A stretch of 64,000 bases of DNA. Origin: JAAZIN01 sp964441025 (lineage in GTDB: Bacteria > Bacillota > Dethiobacteria > DTU022). Within the stretch, counting starts at the first letter, position 1, and each line of letters starts with the position of its first letter. Location of the stretch: positions 1 through 64,000 of the forward strand of contig CAYTXG010000002.1 of NCBI GenBank assembly GCA_964441025.1, given 5' to 3'. Made by a program: the position numbers and the translations under genes. The notes under the pieces are model-generated. The model did not search any database and was not told where the DNA came from. It saw only the letters and a list, made by a program, of their open reading frames with translations. This document shows positions 43,347 through 52,209 of the stretch, piece by piece.

Positions 43347-44314
43347 ACAACCGCGAAACTGTGATGGAACTCTTACGGGAAAGGGGCTCCCTCAACCTCA
43401 TCTCCCATATCCAGCCCGACGGGGACAGTATAGGCTCTCTGCTGGCCCTGGGGGAGGCGCTCATGCATCTGGGCAAGAGTGTGCGCCTCTTTACACCCGC
43501 CGCCGTCCCGGGGAAATATACCTTTCTGAGGGGCAGTGAAAAGATCTCCTCCGAGCCGGAGCGCTGGGACAGAGAGGCGGCGGCAGTGGTTCTCGACTGC
43601 AGCGACCTGGAGCGGACGGGCTACTTCAAAGATGAGATCCTGCGCGCCGGTCTGGTGATTAATATCGATCATCATGTTACCAACCGCTCTTTCGGCACCG
43701 TCAATCTTGTTGATCCTGCCGCCGCGGCTACAGGGGAGATTATATTTCACCTGCTGAGGGCGATGGAATTGGAGATTACTTACTCCATTGCCGAATCGCT
43801 TTATGTGGCTATCTCCACCGACACAGGATCCTTCAAGTATGATAATACCACCGCCGGGACTCACCGCACGGCGGCTGCATTGCTGGAGCTGCACAGGCTG
43901 AACCCGGGGACGATTTCGCAACATATTTTTGACGAACATCCGCTTTCGTACTACCTTGTTCTAAAAAAGGTTCTGGACACCCTTGAGCTTTACGGCGGAA
44001 AGAAGATCGCCGTAATTACAGCTGCCAGGGAGATGCTGGAACAGTGCGGATCTTCGGTGGACGAACTTGACGGGATGATCAACTACGCCCGAAATATTTC
44101 AGGCGTTGAGATGGGAATCATGTTCTTCATAGACAGGAACGGCGAGATAAAGGTGGGTTTTCGCTCGAAAAGTGTTGATGTCAGCGCACTGGCCGGGAAG
44201 CTGGGCGGTGGCGGGCACACCCGCGCCGCCGGATGCAGGCTGAAAGGAGAATACGGCGCCGTAAAGGATCAGGTTCTCCGTGAAGCCCTGGCAGCCGTTT
44301 GCAGCCCTGCCTAG
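43343..44314 (+). CDS. nrnA: DHH-family nanoRNase/pAp phosphatase
   Basis: Bifunctional oligoribonuclease and 3'-phosphoadenosine 5'-phosphate phosphatase, 323 residues. The DHH metal sites are visible as SHIQPDGDSIGSLLALG, VVLDCSD and VINIDHHVTN. The DHHA1 substrate-binding part ends with GGGGHTRAAGCRLKG. It overlaps rbfA by four bases and precedes truB by 49 bases, the common Firmicutes order. Confidence 0.95.
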   Translation: MNNRETVMELLRERGSLNLISHIQPDGDSIGSLLALGEALMHLGKSVRLFTPAAVPGKYTFLRGSEKISSEPERWDREAAAVVLDCSDLERTGYFKDEILRAGLVINIDHHVTNRSFGTVNLVDPAAAATGEIIFHLLRAMELEITYSIAESLYVAISTDTGSFKYDNTTAGTHRTAAALLELHRLNPGTISQHIFDEHPLSYYLVLKKVLDTLELYGGKKIAVITAAREMLEQCGSSVDELDGMINYARNISGVEMGIMFFIDRNGEIKVGFRSKSVDVSALAGKLGGGGHTRAAGCRLKGEYGAVKDQVLREALAAVCSPA

Positions 44315-44363
44315 GGCTGCGCCTGTTGATGAGGCGGCAAAATACGGCTGGTGGAATGCATAG

Positions 44364-45299
44364 ATGATGAATGGGATAATCAATATGAAAAAACCGTCAG
44401 GAATTACTTCGCACCGCATCGTGGCAGAAGTGCGACGGCTGGTGCCGGGCGTCAAAGTGGGGCATGCCGGAACCCTTGACCCCGCGGCCACGGGAGTGCT
44501 GCCGCTGTGCCTGGGCAGGGCTACCAGGATCGCGGAATACATCATGGATCTGAAAAAAGGATACCGTGCCTCCATCACTCTTGGTGTTTCCACCGCAACG
44601 GGTGATGCCGAAGGGGCGGTACTCGCAAGGCAGGAGCCGCCGCCGCTGGGCAAAGGGGATATTGAAAAGCTGTTTCTTTCCCTGACGGGCCTGCAGCAGC
44701 AGGAGACGCCGGCATATTCAGCATCCAAATACCGCGGCAGGCCGCTGTACAGCTATGCCCGCCGCGGCGATGAAGTCCCCGTAAAAATGCGCACCGTTCA
44801 CATCTACCGCCTCCGCCTGCTGGCCTTTTCTCCGGAAAAAACGCCGCAGATCATCTGCGAGGTGGAATGCTCAAGGGGAACTTACATCCGGGCTCTGGCA
44901 GAAGAGATGGGGCGACGCCTGGGCTGCGGAGCGCACCTTCAGGGGCTGGAGAGGCACTTTGTGGGCCCCTTTGACCTGCGCGACGCCCACTCCCCAGCCG
45001 GGCTGGAAAAAGCAGCTGCATCCGGCTCTCTGGTAGATCTGCTGTTGCCCATGGAGCTGGCGCTGGAGCACTTTGATGCTCTCACCGTCTCTGACGGGAT
45101 CATAGAAGACCTTCGCGCCGGTCGGGCGGTTCCCTGGAGCGGCCCGGGGCAGGGCGCTGAGGTGGCGCCCGGGGCGGCAGCAGTCGACATACAGCCTCTG
45201 CGGGTTTATGACTCCAGGGGCCTTTTCAAAGCCCTGGCCCGCATCCATGTATGCGGGTCCAGGCGGTTCTTAAGAACAATAAAATTCCTGGCGCCCTGA
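44364..45299 (+). CDS. truB: tRNA pseudouridine55 synthase
   Basis: Modifies U55 in the T loop of tRNAs. The 311-residue protein has MKKPSGITSHRIV, the catalytic aspartate in GHAGTLDPAATGVLPLCLG, and the KGYRASITLG and SRGTYIRALAEEMG blocks. Two overlapping ATG codons (44364 and 44367) are possible starts. ribF begins 11 bases after the stop. Confidence 0.97.
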   Translation: MMNGIINMKKPSGITSHRIVAEVRRLVPGVKVGHAGTLDPAATGVLPLCLGRATRIAEYIMDLKKGYRASITLGVSTATGDAEGAVLARQEPPPLGKGDIEKLFLSLTGLQQQETPAYSASKYRGRPLYSYARRGDEVPVKMRTVHIYRLRLLAFSPEKTPQIICEVECSRGTYIRALAEEMGRRLGCGAHLQGLERHFVGPFDLRDAHSPAGLEKAAASGSLVDLLLPMELALEHFDALTVSDGIIEDLRAGRAVPWSGPGQGAEVAPGAAAVDIQPLRVYDSRGLFKALARIHVCGSRRFLRTIKFLAP

Positions 45300-45310
45300 G
45301 GAGAGGGAAC

Positions 45311-46297
45311 ATGGAGATCATTTGCCGCCCGGACAGCTGTTTTGAAAAAAAGGGACTTTATCTGGCCCTGGGCAATTTTGACGGCATACACCGCGGTCAC
45401 CAGGCGGTTATCCGCAGCGCCGTAAATAAGGCCTGCGCCGGAGAGAGGACCGCCGCGGTGCTGCTTTTCGAGCCCCACCCTTCCATGATCCTTCACCCCG
45501 GGAGACGTTTCTGTCTCCTTAGCGGCATGGAAGAAAGAGCCCTGCTTATGGCTGAGCTGGGACTGGACTATCTAATCGAGGAGCCTTTTACCTCGGGAAT
45601 GGCTGCCCTGTCACCGGAAGCATTTGTCCGGAAGGTCCTTCTGCAAAGATTCAAAATCAGCGGGGTATCCATAGGCGATGATTACACCTTCGGTAAGGGG
45701 GGGGCCGGCGGAGAAGAGCTGATGCGGGAGTATGGGAAAAGCATGGGCTTTGATGTTACAGTATGCCCCATGGAGCAGGACGGCGGAGCCGCAATCAGCA
45801 GCTCGGCGATTAAAAAACTTCTGGAGGAAGGAGCGGTGGAGCAGGCGGCCCTTTTGCTGAACTACTATTTTTTTCGCCGGGGTGCAATAGTTTCGGGCCA
45901 CGGCCGCGGCGAAAAGCTGCTCTATCCCACCGCCAATATAGTCCCTGCGTCGCAGCTGGTCTGGCCCGGTGCAGGCGTGTACCTCACCGCCGTGGGCGGC
46001 CTTGAGCAGCCTCTTTATTTCGGCCTCACCAACGTGGGGTCAAACCCCACCTTCCGGGACAGCGCCTTATCCGTGGAGACCCATATCCTTGATTTTCACG
46101 GCAATCTCTATGGCCGGGAGATCACCCTTTATTTCCTGATGCGGCTGCGCGACACCCGCAGCTTCTCCTCGCCCCTGCTGCTGCGGGAGCAGATCGGGAA
46201 AGATATCGCCAGGGGAAGGAGGGAGGCGCGGGAGCGTTTTGCCCATATCAGGCGTTTCGTGGAGCCGCCCCGCTTTATTCGTCCTCCAGGCGGTTGA
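45311..46297 (+). CDS. ribF: Bifunctional riboflavin kinase/FAD synthetase
   Basis: Makes FMN and FAD from riboflavin. In the 329-residue protein the N-terminal FAD synthetase has LGNFDGIHRGHQAVI and ISSSAIKKLLEEG. The C-terminal kinase has GHGRGEKLLYPTANI and TNVGSNPTF. Start at the ATG at 45311 after GAGGG; the frame extends upstream into truB without similarity. It closes the nusA-truB operon. Confidence 0.96.
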   Translation: MEIICRPDSCFEKKGLYLALGNFDGIHRGHQAVIRSAVNKACAGERTAAVLLFEPHPSMILHPGRRFCLLSGMEERALLMAELGLDYLIEEPFTSGMAALSPEAFVRKVLLQRFKISGVSIGDDYTFGKGGAGGEELMREYGKSMGFDVTVCPMEQDGGAAISSSAIKKLLEEGAVEQAALLLNYYFFRRGAIVSGHGRGEKLLYPTANIVPASQLVWPGAGVYLTAVGGLEQPLYFGLTNVGSNPTFRDSALSVETHILDFHGNLYGREITLYFLMRLRDTRSFSSPLLLREQIGKDIARGRREARERFAHIRRFVEPPRFIRPPGG

Positions 46298-46298
46298 T

Positions 46299-46327
46299 TT
46301 TACTTTTACTTTTAACTGTGTTAAAAT
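46299..46327 (+). promoter_or_regulatory. Promoter of rpsO
   Basis: TTTACT (46299-46304), 17 bases, then TAAAAT (46322-46327), matching four and five of six consensus positions. It starts just after ribF and would give a leader of about 80 bases. Confidence 0.55.
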
Positions 46328-46334
46328 TTTTTTG

Positions 46335-46415
46335 ACATGAACCGCAGGCTAGGTTCAAGGCACCCCGCCCTTCCTCTTGGCTTGCGGCGAAACAATGACA
46401 GGGGAGGTAAGAATC
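46335..46415 (+). promoter_or_regulatory. rpsO leader, candidate S15 autoregulatory RNA
   Basis: The leader can pair GAACC with GGTTC around GCAGGCTA near 46340-46357, and alternatively CCGCAG with the later CTTGCGG. Competing helices before rpsO are typical of S15-binding leaders in several bacterial groups. The exact class is not recognised, so the regulatory role remains inferred. Confidence 0.35.
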
Positions 46416-46682
46416 ATGCTGGGCCAGGATAAGAAACAGGAGATTATTGAACACTACCGGGTTCACGAAAGCGATACCGGTTCGCCGGAAGTGCAGATTG
46501 CCCTGCTCACCGAGAGAATCAACACGCTGACGGAGCATCTGAAAGCGCATAAGAAAGATTTCAACTCGCAGCGCGGATTGCTGAAGATGGTGGGAAAGCG
46601 GCGCGGTCTTCTTAATTATCTGCGTAAAAACTATCCGCAGCGCTACCAGGAAGTAGTTGCCCGTCTGGGACTGCGGAAATAG
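46416..46682 (+). CDS. rpsO: 30S ribosomal protein S15
   Basis: Primary rRNA-binding protein of the platform, 88 residues. Family blocks are YRVHESDTGSPEVQIALLTE, LTEHLKAHKKDFNSQRGLL and GKRRGLLNYLRKNY. Start at the ATG at 46416, eight bases after GGGGAGG. It precedes pnp, the near-universal pairing. Confidence 0.98.
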   Translation: MLGQDKKQEIIEHYRVHESDTGSPEVQIALLTERINTLTEHLKAHKKDFNSQRGLLKMVGKRRGLLNYLRKNYPQRYQEVVARLGLRK

Positions 46683-46722
46683 GTCATTTCATAAAAAGAA
46701 GTGAAAGGAGGTTGTTATCAGC

Positions 46723-48873
46723 TTGGATACATTTTCGCTTGATTTGGAAGGCAGAACCTTGAAACTTGAAACAGGCCGCCTGGCTAAACAGGCCGGGGGG
46801 GCTGTTTTAATCAGTTACGGCGAAACAGTGCTTCTGGTAACAGCGACCATGTCGGATGAACCCCGCGAAGGGGTTGATTTTTTCCCCCTTACCGTTGATT
46901 ATGAGGAGAGGCTCTACGCCGTGGGCCGGATCCCGGGCGGTTTCATCAAGCGCGAAGGACGGCCCACGGAGAAAGCAATTCTCAGTGCCCGACTGACGGA
47001 CCGTCCGCTGAGGCCCCTTTTTCCGCAGGAGCTGCGCAACTCCATCCACATCGTGGCCACAGTTCTCTCCGTTGACCAGAACTGCCCGCCTGAAATACTC
47101 TCCATTATCGGCGCTTCGGCGGCGCTTTCAATTTCCAAAATCCCCTTTGGCGGCCCTATTGCCGCAGTCATTGTGGGGCTGATTGATGGGCAACCGGTGA
47201 TCAATCCGGACCTGGAGCAGTCGCAGAAGAGCACTCTCCATCTCATTGTAGCGGGGACAAGGGATGCCGTGACCATGGTCGAAGCCGGAGCCGGCGAGGT
47301 CAGCCGCGAGGAGCTGCTTGCCTGTCTTGATGCAGGGCATGCGGCAATCAGGGGGATCATTGCCCTGCAGGAGGAGATGACGGCCGGGGCCGGTCTGCCC
47401 AAGATAGAGCTCACATTATTTGAGCCGCTGCCCGAACTGGCTGCGGAAGTGGAGCCCTTTTTCCGCAGCAGGATCAACGGCGCCCTGCGCAACGCTGACA
47501 AGCAGGAACGCGAAGAGCAGCTGGCTGCGCTGAAAGATGAGGCCATGGAGAAATTCCTGGAGAAGTACCCCGAAAATGAGCGCGATATAAAGCATCTCTT
47601 TGAAAAGGTGCTCCAGGAGACGATGCGGGCCATGATCCTCGACGAGTCGCTGCGCCCTGACGGGCGTAAACCCGAGGAGATCCGTTCCATCAGCTGTGAA
47701 GTGTCCGTGCTGCCGCGCACGCACGGTTCGGCCATATTTACCCGGGGGCAGACCCAGGTGCTCAATGTGTGCACTCTTGGCGCACCGCGGGATGTCCAGA
47801 TACTTGACGGGCTGGGGATAGAGGAGTCCAGGCGCTTTCTCCATCATTACAATTTCCCGCCGTACAGTGTGGGCGAAGCGGGCTTCATGCGCGGTCCCGG
47901 ACGACGCGAAATCGGTCACGGCGCCCTGGCGGCGAGAGCGCTGGAGGTTGTAATCCCCGGCGAGGAGCAGTTCCCCTACACCATTCGCCTGGTGTCGGAG
48001 GTGCTGGAGTCAAACGGTTCCACCTCAATGGCCAGCGTCTGCGCCGGATCGCTCTCCCTTATGGATGCCGGTATTCCCATTGACAGGGCGGTAGCGGGCA
48101 TCGCCATGGGGCTGATCAAGGAGGGGGACAGGGTGGCCATCCTGTCTGATATCCAGGGGATCGAGGATTTTCTTGGCGATATGGACTTCAAGGTGGCCGG
48201 AACAGCCGGGGGGATTACCGCCCTGCAAATGGATATCAAAACAACGGGTATTTCGCTGGAGATTCTCTCCCGGGCTCTGGAGCAGGCGGAACGCGGTTAC
48301 CGCTACATCCTGGAGATTATGCAGCAGACAATCGATCAGCCGCGTCCCGAACTGTCGCCCTATGCCCCCCGGATGATCACCATGCAGATCGAGGTTGATA
48401 AAATCCGCGATGTGATTGGACCCGGCGGGCGCATGATCAATAAAATCACCGCGGAGACAGGTGTTGAAATAAACATCGAATCGGACGGCAAGGTCTACAT
48501 CCTGGCCGTGGACCCCGAAGCGGGCCGGAAGGCGCAGGAGATGATCGGGGCGCTCACTGCAGATGTTGAGCCCGGGCGGGTCTACACCGGCAAGGTTACC
48601 CGCGTCGAAAGGTACGGCGCCTTTATCGAAGTGCTTCCGGGCAAGGAGGGGCTGCTGCACATTTCGCGCATGGATCACTGCCGGGTGGAGCGGACCGAGG
48701 ATGTGCTCAACCTCGGGGACGAAGTCGATGTTAAAGTCACAGATATCGACGAAAAGGGAAGGATCAATCTCTCACGCAAGGAGCTGCTGCCCAGGCCGCC
48801 GGGACTGCCGCCGCGCGACAGGGACCGGGGGCGGCGACAGCGACCCCCGCAGCGTTCAAAAGAAAAACCCTAG
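46723..48873 (+). CDS. pnp: Polyribonucleotide nucleotidyltransferase (PNPase)
   Basis: Phosphorolytic 3'-5' exoribonuclease, 716 residues. Two RNase PH-like domains (GRTLKLETGRLAKQAGGAVL; LPRTHGSAIFTRGQTQVLNV) flank a helical linker. A KH domain (IRDVIGPGGRMINKI) and an S1 domain (VYTGKVTRVERYGAFIEVLP) follow. The TTG start lies 11 bases after AAAGGAGG. The stop codon is inside the stem of the following terminator, so translation to the end may affect hairpin formation. Confidence 0.98.
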   Translation: MDTFSLDLEGRTLKLETGRLAKQAGGAVLISYGETVLLVTATMSDEPREGVDFFPLTVDYEERLYAVGRIPGGFIKREGRPTEKAILSARLTDRPLRPLFPQELRNSIHIVATVLSVDQNCPPEILSIIGASAALSISKIPFGGPIAAVIVGLIDGQPVINPDLEQSQKSTLHLIVAGTRDAVTMVEAGAGEVSREELLACLDAGHAAIRGIIALQEEMTAGAGLPKIELTLFEPLPELAAEVEPFFRSRINGALRNADKQEREEQLAALKDEAMEKFLEKYPENERDIKHLFEKVLQETMRAMILDESLRPDGRKPEEIRSISCEVSVLPRTHGSAIFTRGQTQVLNVCTLGAPRDVQILDGLGIEESRRFLHHYNFPPYSVGEAGFMRGPGRREIGHGALAARALEVVIPGEEQFPYTIRLVSEVLESNGSTSMASVCAGSLSLMDAGIPIDRAVAGIAMGLIKEGDRVAILSDIQGIEDFLGDMDFKVAGTAGGITALQMDIKTTGISLEILSRALEQAERGYRYILEIMQQTIDQPRPELSPYAPRMITMQIEVDKIRDVIGPGGRMINKITAETGVEINIESDGKVYILAVDPEAGRKAQEMIGALTADVEPGRVYTGKVTRVERYGAFIEVLPGKEGLLHISRMDHCRVERTEDVLNLGDEVDVKVTDIDEKGRINLSRKELLPRPPGLPPRDRDRGRRQRPPQRSKEKP

Positions 48874-48890
48874 CCTCTAGGGTTTTTTTT
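48863..48890 (+). terminator. Intrinsic terminator overlapping the pnp stop codon
   Basis: AAAAACCCTAG (48863-48873) pairs with CTAGGGTTTTT (48877-48887) around CCT, ending in eight T. The TAG in the left arm is the pnp stop. Confidence 0.88.
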
Positions 48891-48953
48891 ATGCCGCATA
48901 ACCACAGAGCAGGCGCATAGAATTTAACAGGTAAGATCAAAAAAAGCGCGGAT

Positions 48954-49694
48954 GTGGTTGCTGCCATGTTCAGAACCTGGCGCAGGGCAGAAAAATTCGG
49001 CCTTGTTTTGCTTATGCTTATTGGCGGGATGATTATTGCCGGCGCCCTGCAAAAGCTTTCCTCCGGACCCCCGGGCGCGATCTATTTTGCGCCGGGAGAG
49101 CCGCCGCAGGTGGCCCTTACCTTTGAGACGCTCTGGAGCAGCGACGGTGTGGAAAATCTTCTGCATCTGCTTCAGGAGGAGGAGGTCCAGGCTACATTTT
49201 TTCTCACCGGCATATGGCTGGAGAATAACGTGGAGACGGCAAAAGCGATCCTGGAGCGGGGTCATGAGATCGGCAATCATACGCTGAACCACGCCAACCT
49301 TCTTTATGCCACCGGGGAGGAGATCGTCAGGGAAATTGAAGGGTTCAACGAAGCTGCGCAGGATACCCTGGAATACAGCCCCCGCCTTTTTCGCCCTCCC
49401 CAGGGGCTTTACAATGGCGCGGTCCTGGAGCAGGCCGGCAGGTGCCGCTGCCGCACCGTGCTCTGGTCTGTGGAGTCATATGATTATATCAGCCAGGATG
49501 CCGCCGAAGTGAGCGCAAGGGTAAGTAAAAGGCTGCAGGGAGGGGCAATAATCAACTTCAGGGCGGGCTCGCCGCTCCTTCTCAAAGCGCTGCCGAAAAT
49601 ACTGCAGATGGTGCGCGGGCGGGGCCTGGAAGCGGTGAAAGTATCAGATCTGCTCAAAAGCCGGACCTGGCCCGGCCCGGCTGTGGGTAGATAA
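48954..49694 (+). CDS. Polysaccharide deacetylase-like protein with altered catalytic motifs (first of two)
   Basis: A 246-residue NodB-fold protein with an N-terminal membrane anchor (FGLVLLMLIGGMIIAGAL). The usual metal and base motif TFDD reads TFET, so the catalytic base and a metal-binding aspartate are gone. The HxxxH pair is kept in GNHTLNH and RPPQG replaces RxPxG. The final catalytic histidine motif reads INFRAG. Location after pnp matches B. subtilis ylxY, itself an atypical deacetylase. The start may be GTG 48954 or ATG 48966. Glycan binding or an unusual activity are both possible. Confidence 0.75.
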   Translation: MVAAMFRTWRRAEKFGLVLLMLIGGMIIAGALQKLSSGPPGAIYFAPGEPPQVALTFETLWSSDGVENLLHLLQEEEVQATFFLTGIWLENNVETAKAILERGHEIGNHTLNHANLLYATGEEIVREIEGFNEAAQDTLEYSPRLFRPPQGLYNGAVLEQAGRCRCRTVLWSVESYDYISQDAAEVSARVSKRLQGGAIINFRAGSPLLLKALPKILQMVRGRGLEAVKVSDLLKSRTWPGPAVGR

Positions 49695-49724
49695 ATACCG
49701 GAAACAGGAAAGGAGCGGGGAGGA

Positions 49725-50726
49725 ATGCCGGAAAACAGGTCCAGGGGGCGGTGGTGGAAATGGGCCGTCACGGCGCTGCTGATTGTGGCGGCGGTGGCGG
49801 CGCTCTATTCTCAATTTGATGAACCGCTGCGGCGTCATTTCAAAGGAGTCCAACCCGGGGTAACTCTGCAGGGCGAACCGGTAGAGCGCCTCTTTCCTTC
49901 TGAGGTGGCTGAGGTTGTCACCCGGATGGCTGCAAGCCAGGGTCGCGATCCCGTAAGCGCTGAAATAGATCCGGCAGCTGAGCGTATCATCCCCGAACTG
50001 AACGGGCTGGAAATAGATCAGGAGGCGACTGTTGATGCGGTGATGAAAGCCGCGGCCGGGGAGAGGCTTTTTCCTGTATTCCGCGAACTGCTTCCCCAGT
50101 TGCGCTGGGATCACTATCCGGCACTGCCGTCTGAGCGGGGCAACGCGCGCAAATCATGCATCTCGCTGATGATCAACGTGGCCTGGGGGGAGGAATTTAT
50201 ACCGGAAATGCTGCACCTGCTCCAGGAAGAGAAGGCCCGCGCAACTTTTTTCCTCACGGGGAGGTGGGCGGAAAAGCATGAAAATCTTATACAGCAGATT
50301 GCAGACGCCGGACATGAACTGGGCAATCACGGTTATGCCGACGACGAAGTTTTCCCCGAGCTCGATTCCTGGGAGATGGCCCGCTCCATCAGGCAAACAA
50401 ACGAAATCATCTATGATGCCGTGGGTTCGTACCCCCTTTACTTTACCCCGCACAGGGGTGAATACAATCCGCTTATGCTGGAGATCGTTTCCAGGCAGGG
50501 GATGCGCACCGTGCTGTGGAGCCTGGATACGGTGGACTGGCAGAAACCAGGGGTGGAAGTGATGCGCCGGCGGATTACCCGCAACCTTGCTCCGGGGCAG
50601 ATTATCTTGATGCATCCCACTGCGGACACGGTGCAGTTGCTGCGTGAAATTCTGCCCTGGATAGAGGAACAGGGACTCTCCGTTGTCAGCGCTGCGGAGC
50701 TTTTTGATCCCGGCCTTTTGCGATGA
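49725..50726 (+). CDS. Polysaccharide deacetylase-like protein with altered catalytic motifs (second of two)
   Basis: A 333-residue protein: one N-terminal membrane helix (WAVTALLIVAAVAALYSQF), about 120 residues of extracytoplasmic spacer, then a NodB fold. Motif 1 reads MINVAWG instead of TFDD, and the second histidine of HxxxH is lost (GNHGYADDE). A TPHRGEYN motif and a terminal histidine (ILMHPT) remain. The pattern of loss differs from the neighbouring paralogue. It is 30 bases downstream of that gene and overlaps the vanW-like gene by four bases, so the three are probably one operon at the cell surface. Confidence 0.75.
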   Translation: MPENRSRGRWWKWAVTALLIVAAVAALYSQFDEPLRRHFKGVQPGVTLQGEPVERLFPSEVAEVVTRMAASQGRDPVSAEIDPAAERIIPELNGLEIDQEATVDAVMKAAAGERLFPVFRELLPQLRWDHYPALPSERGNARKSCISLMINVAWGEEFIPEMLHLLQEEKARATFFLTGRWAEKHENLIQQIADAGHELGNHGYADDEVFPELDSWEMARSIRQTNEIIYDAVGSYPLYFTPHRGEYNPLMLEIVSRQGMRTVLWSLDTVDWQKPGVEVMRRRITRNLAPGQIILMHPTADTVQLLREILPWIEEQGLSVVSAAELFDPGLLR

Positions 50727-51568
50727 GAGAGGTTTTCCGGCTCCCCCGTCAGCGACCGGGCTCGATTCTGCCGGCGCTGCTCTGCAGCCTGGCCCTGCTC
50801 TGGATGGGCGCCGCCTGCTGTCCCAACCTCTTTATGGGGGCGGACCGCGTTCGCCGCGGGGTGGAGCTGGAGGGGAAGGCCGTTGGAGGACTTTCCAGGC
50901 GCGAGGTTACAGCCCTGGTGGACGCTCTGGCGGCGGAAGTGGACCTTGTGCCGCGCAATGCTTTCATCGATCCCCACAGCGGCGAGATCACCGCCGGTGT
51001 AACCGGTTGCCTCATTGACCGCCCGGCTACTATGGAGAAAATCATGGCAGCCCCGCCAAACAGCAGGCTGTTGCCCCGGCTGATCCATCTGGATCCCGAG
51101 ATAACAGCCGCTCATTTTGAAATCATCGACAGGGAGATCGGATCTTTCAGGACCTGGATCAGCGGGAGCGGCGGGCGCGTCACCAATATTATTCTCGCCA
51201 CCGCCTCTTTGAACAACTGCCTGCTTTTGCCGGGAGAAATTTTCTCCTTCAACAAGGCCAACGGGCCTCGCACGGCGGAGCGGGGTTACCGGCATGCTCC
51301 GATCATCGTGGGCGGCGCGGTAGTCCCCGGACTGGGCGGTGGGGTCTGCCAGGTATCCACCACCCTTTACAATGCTGTTCTGAGCGCCGGCCTGGAAGTA
51401 GTGGAACGCTATCCGCACAGCCAGCCTGTTGGATATGTGCCTCCGGGCATGGACGCCACCGTCGCAGACAGCCTGGACTTCAGATTTCGCAACAACACCG
51501 ACAGGCTCATCCTGATCCGCAGCTCCAACTGGGGCGGCAGTATCGATATTCGCATCTGGCAGGAGTAA
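50723..51568 (+). CDS. VanW family protein
   Basis: A 281-residue protein with an N-terminal signal or anchor (ALLCSLALLWMGAACC), a peptidoglycan-binding-like region (about 40-120) and a VanW domain at the C-terminus. The VanW core is visible as LLPGEIFSFNKANGPRTAE, VPGLGGGVCQVSTTLYNAVL and RYPHSQPVGYVPPGMDATV. VanW proteins occur near vancomycin-resistance and sporulation genes, but their reaction is unknown. It is translationally coupled to the upstream deacetylase-like gene. Confidence 0.88.
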   Translation: MREVFRLPRQRPGSILPALLCSLALLWMGAACCPNLFMGADRVRRGVELEGKAVGGLSRREVTALVDALAAEVDLVPRNAFIDPHSGEITAGVTGCLIDRPATMEKIMAAPPNSRLLPRLIHLDPEITAAHFEIIDREIGSFRTWISGSGGRVTNIILATASLNNCLLLPGEIFSFNKANGPRTAERGYRHAPIIVGGAVVPGLGGGVCQVSTTLYNAVLSAGLEVVERYPHSQPVGYVPPGMDATVADSLDFRFRNNTDRLILIRSSNWGGSIDIRIWQE

Positions 51569-51728
51569 AGGAGGCGCCCGCCGTATTCTAGAGAGGCGGA
51601 GCCGGGTCCACGTTTGAAAGCCAGCCGCTGCTGCGGGCGCCTTGAACGGGAGCGGAGCACCGGGGCTCATTGAAAGCCCACGCCGCTACCTGGAGGGCCG
51701 GGCCTGCCAAATATAACAAGGGTGGCTG
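51569..51728 (+). other. GC-rich spacer that can fold, before dut
   Basis: This 160-base gap holds no gene. AGGCGCCCGC (near 51573-51582) and GCGGGCGCCT (near 51635-51644) are perfect complements about 50 bases apart, with several smaller internal pairings. It could be the leader of the dut-ymxH transcript. No known riboswitch or RNA class is recognised. Confidence 0.35.
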
Positions 51729-52196
51729 ATGAAGATGAAGCAAGAGATTGTGGAGCTGCCGGTAGAAATAATGGCCCACGGACGGGGGCTGCCCCTGCCG
51801 GCTTACATGACAGCTGGAGCGGCGGGAATGGATCTACACGCAGCTGTTACCGGCGATGTTGTCCTGAAACCGGGAGCCGTTGAGATCATTCTCACAGGCT
51901 TGAAAGCGGCCGTTCCCCCGGGATATGAGCTGCAGATCCGCCCACGGAGCGGGTTGGCGGCCCGCTTCGGCGTGGGGCTGCTGAATTCACCGGGCACGGT
52001 GGATGCCGACTACCGCGGCGAGATCAAGGTTATCCTGATCAATCTGGGGCCCGCTCCCTTTACAGTGCGCCGTGAAGATCGCATCGCCCAGATGGTGCTC
52101 TGTCCCATTCCCAGGGTCAAGCTTGTTCCGGCGTCTGCGCTCCCGGAGACAGCGCGTGGGGAGGGCGGTTTGGGGCACACCGGCATTGATCAATAA
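51729..52196 (+). CDS. dut: Deoxyuridine 5'-triphosphate nucleotidohydrolase
   Basis: Trimeric dUTPase that keeps uracil out of DNA. The 155-residue protein shows motif 1 (AGAAGMDLHA), motif 2 (RPRSGLAARFGV), motif 3 (GTVDADYRGEIKVILIN), motif 4 (REDRIAQMVLC) and motif 5 (RGEGGLGHTG). Motif 5 reads GLGHTG where GFGSTG is usual, a mild variation. The ymxH-like gene follows 13 bases later. Confidence 0.94.
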   Translation: MKMKQEIVELPVEIMAHGRGLPLPAYMTAGAAGMDLHAAVTGDVVLKPGAVEIILTGLKAAVPPGYELQIRPRSGLAARFGVGLLNSPGTVDADYRGEIKVILINLGPAPFTVRREDRIAQMVLCPIPRVKLVPASALPETARGEGGLGHTGIDQ

Positions 52197-52209
52197 GGAG
52201 AGGGCGGCA

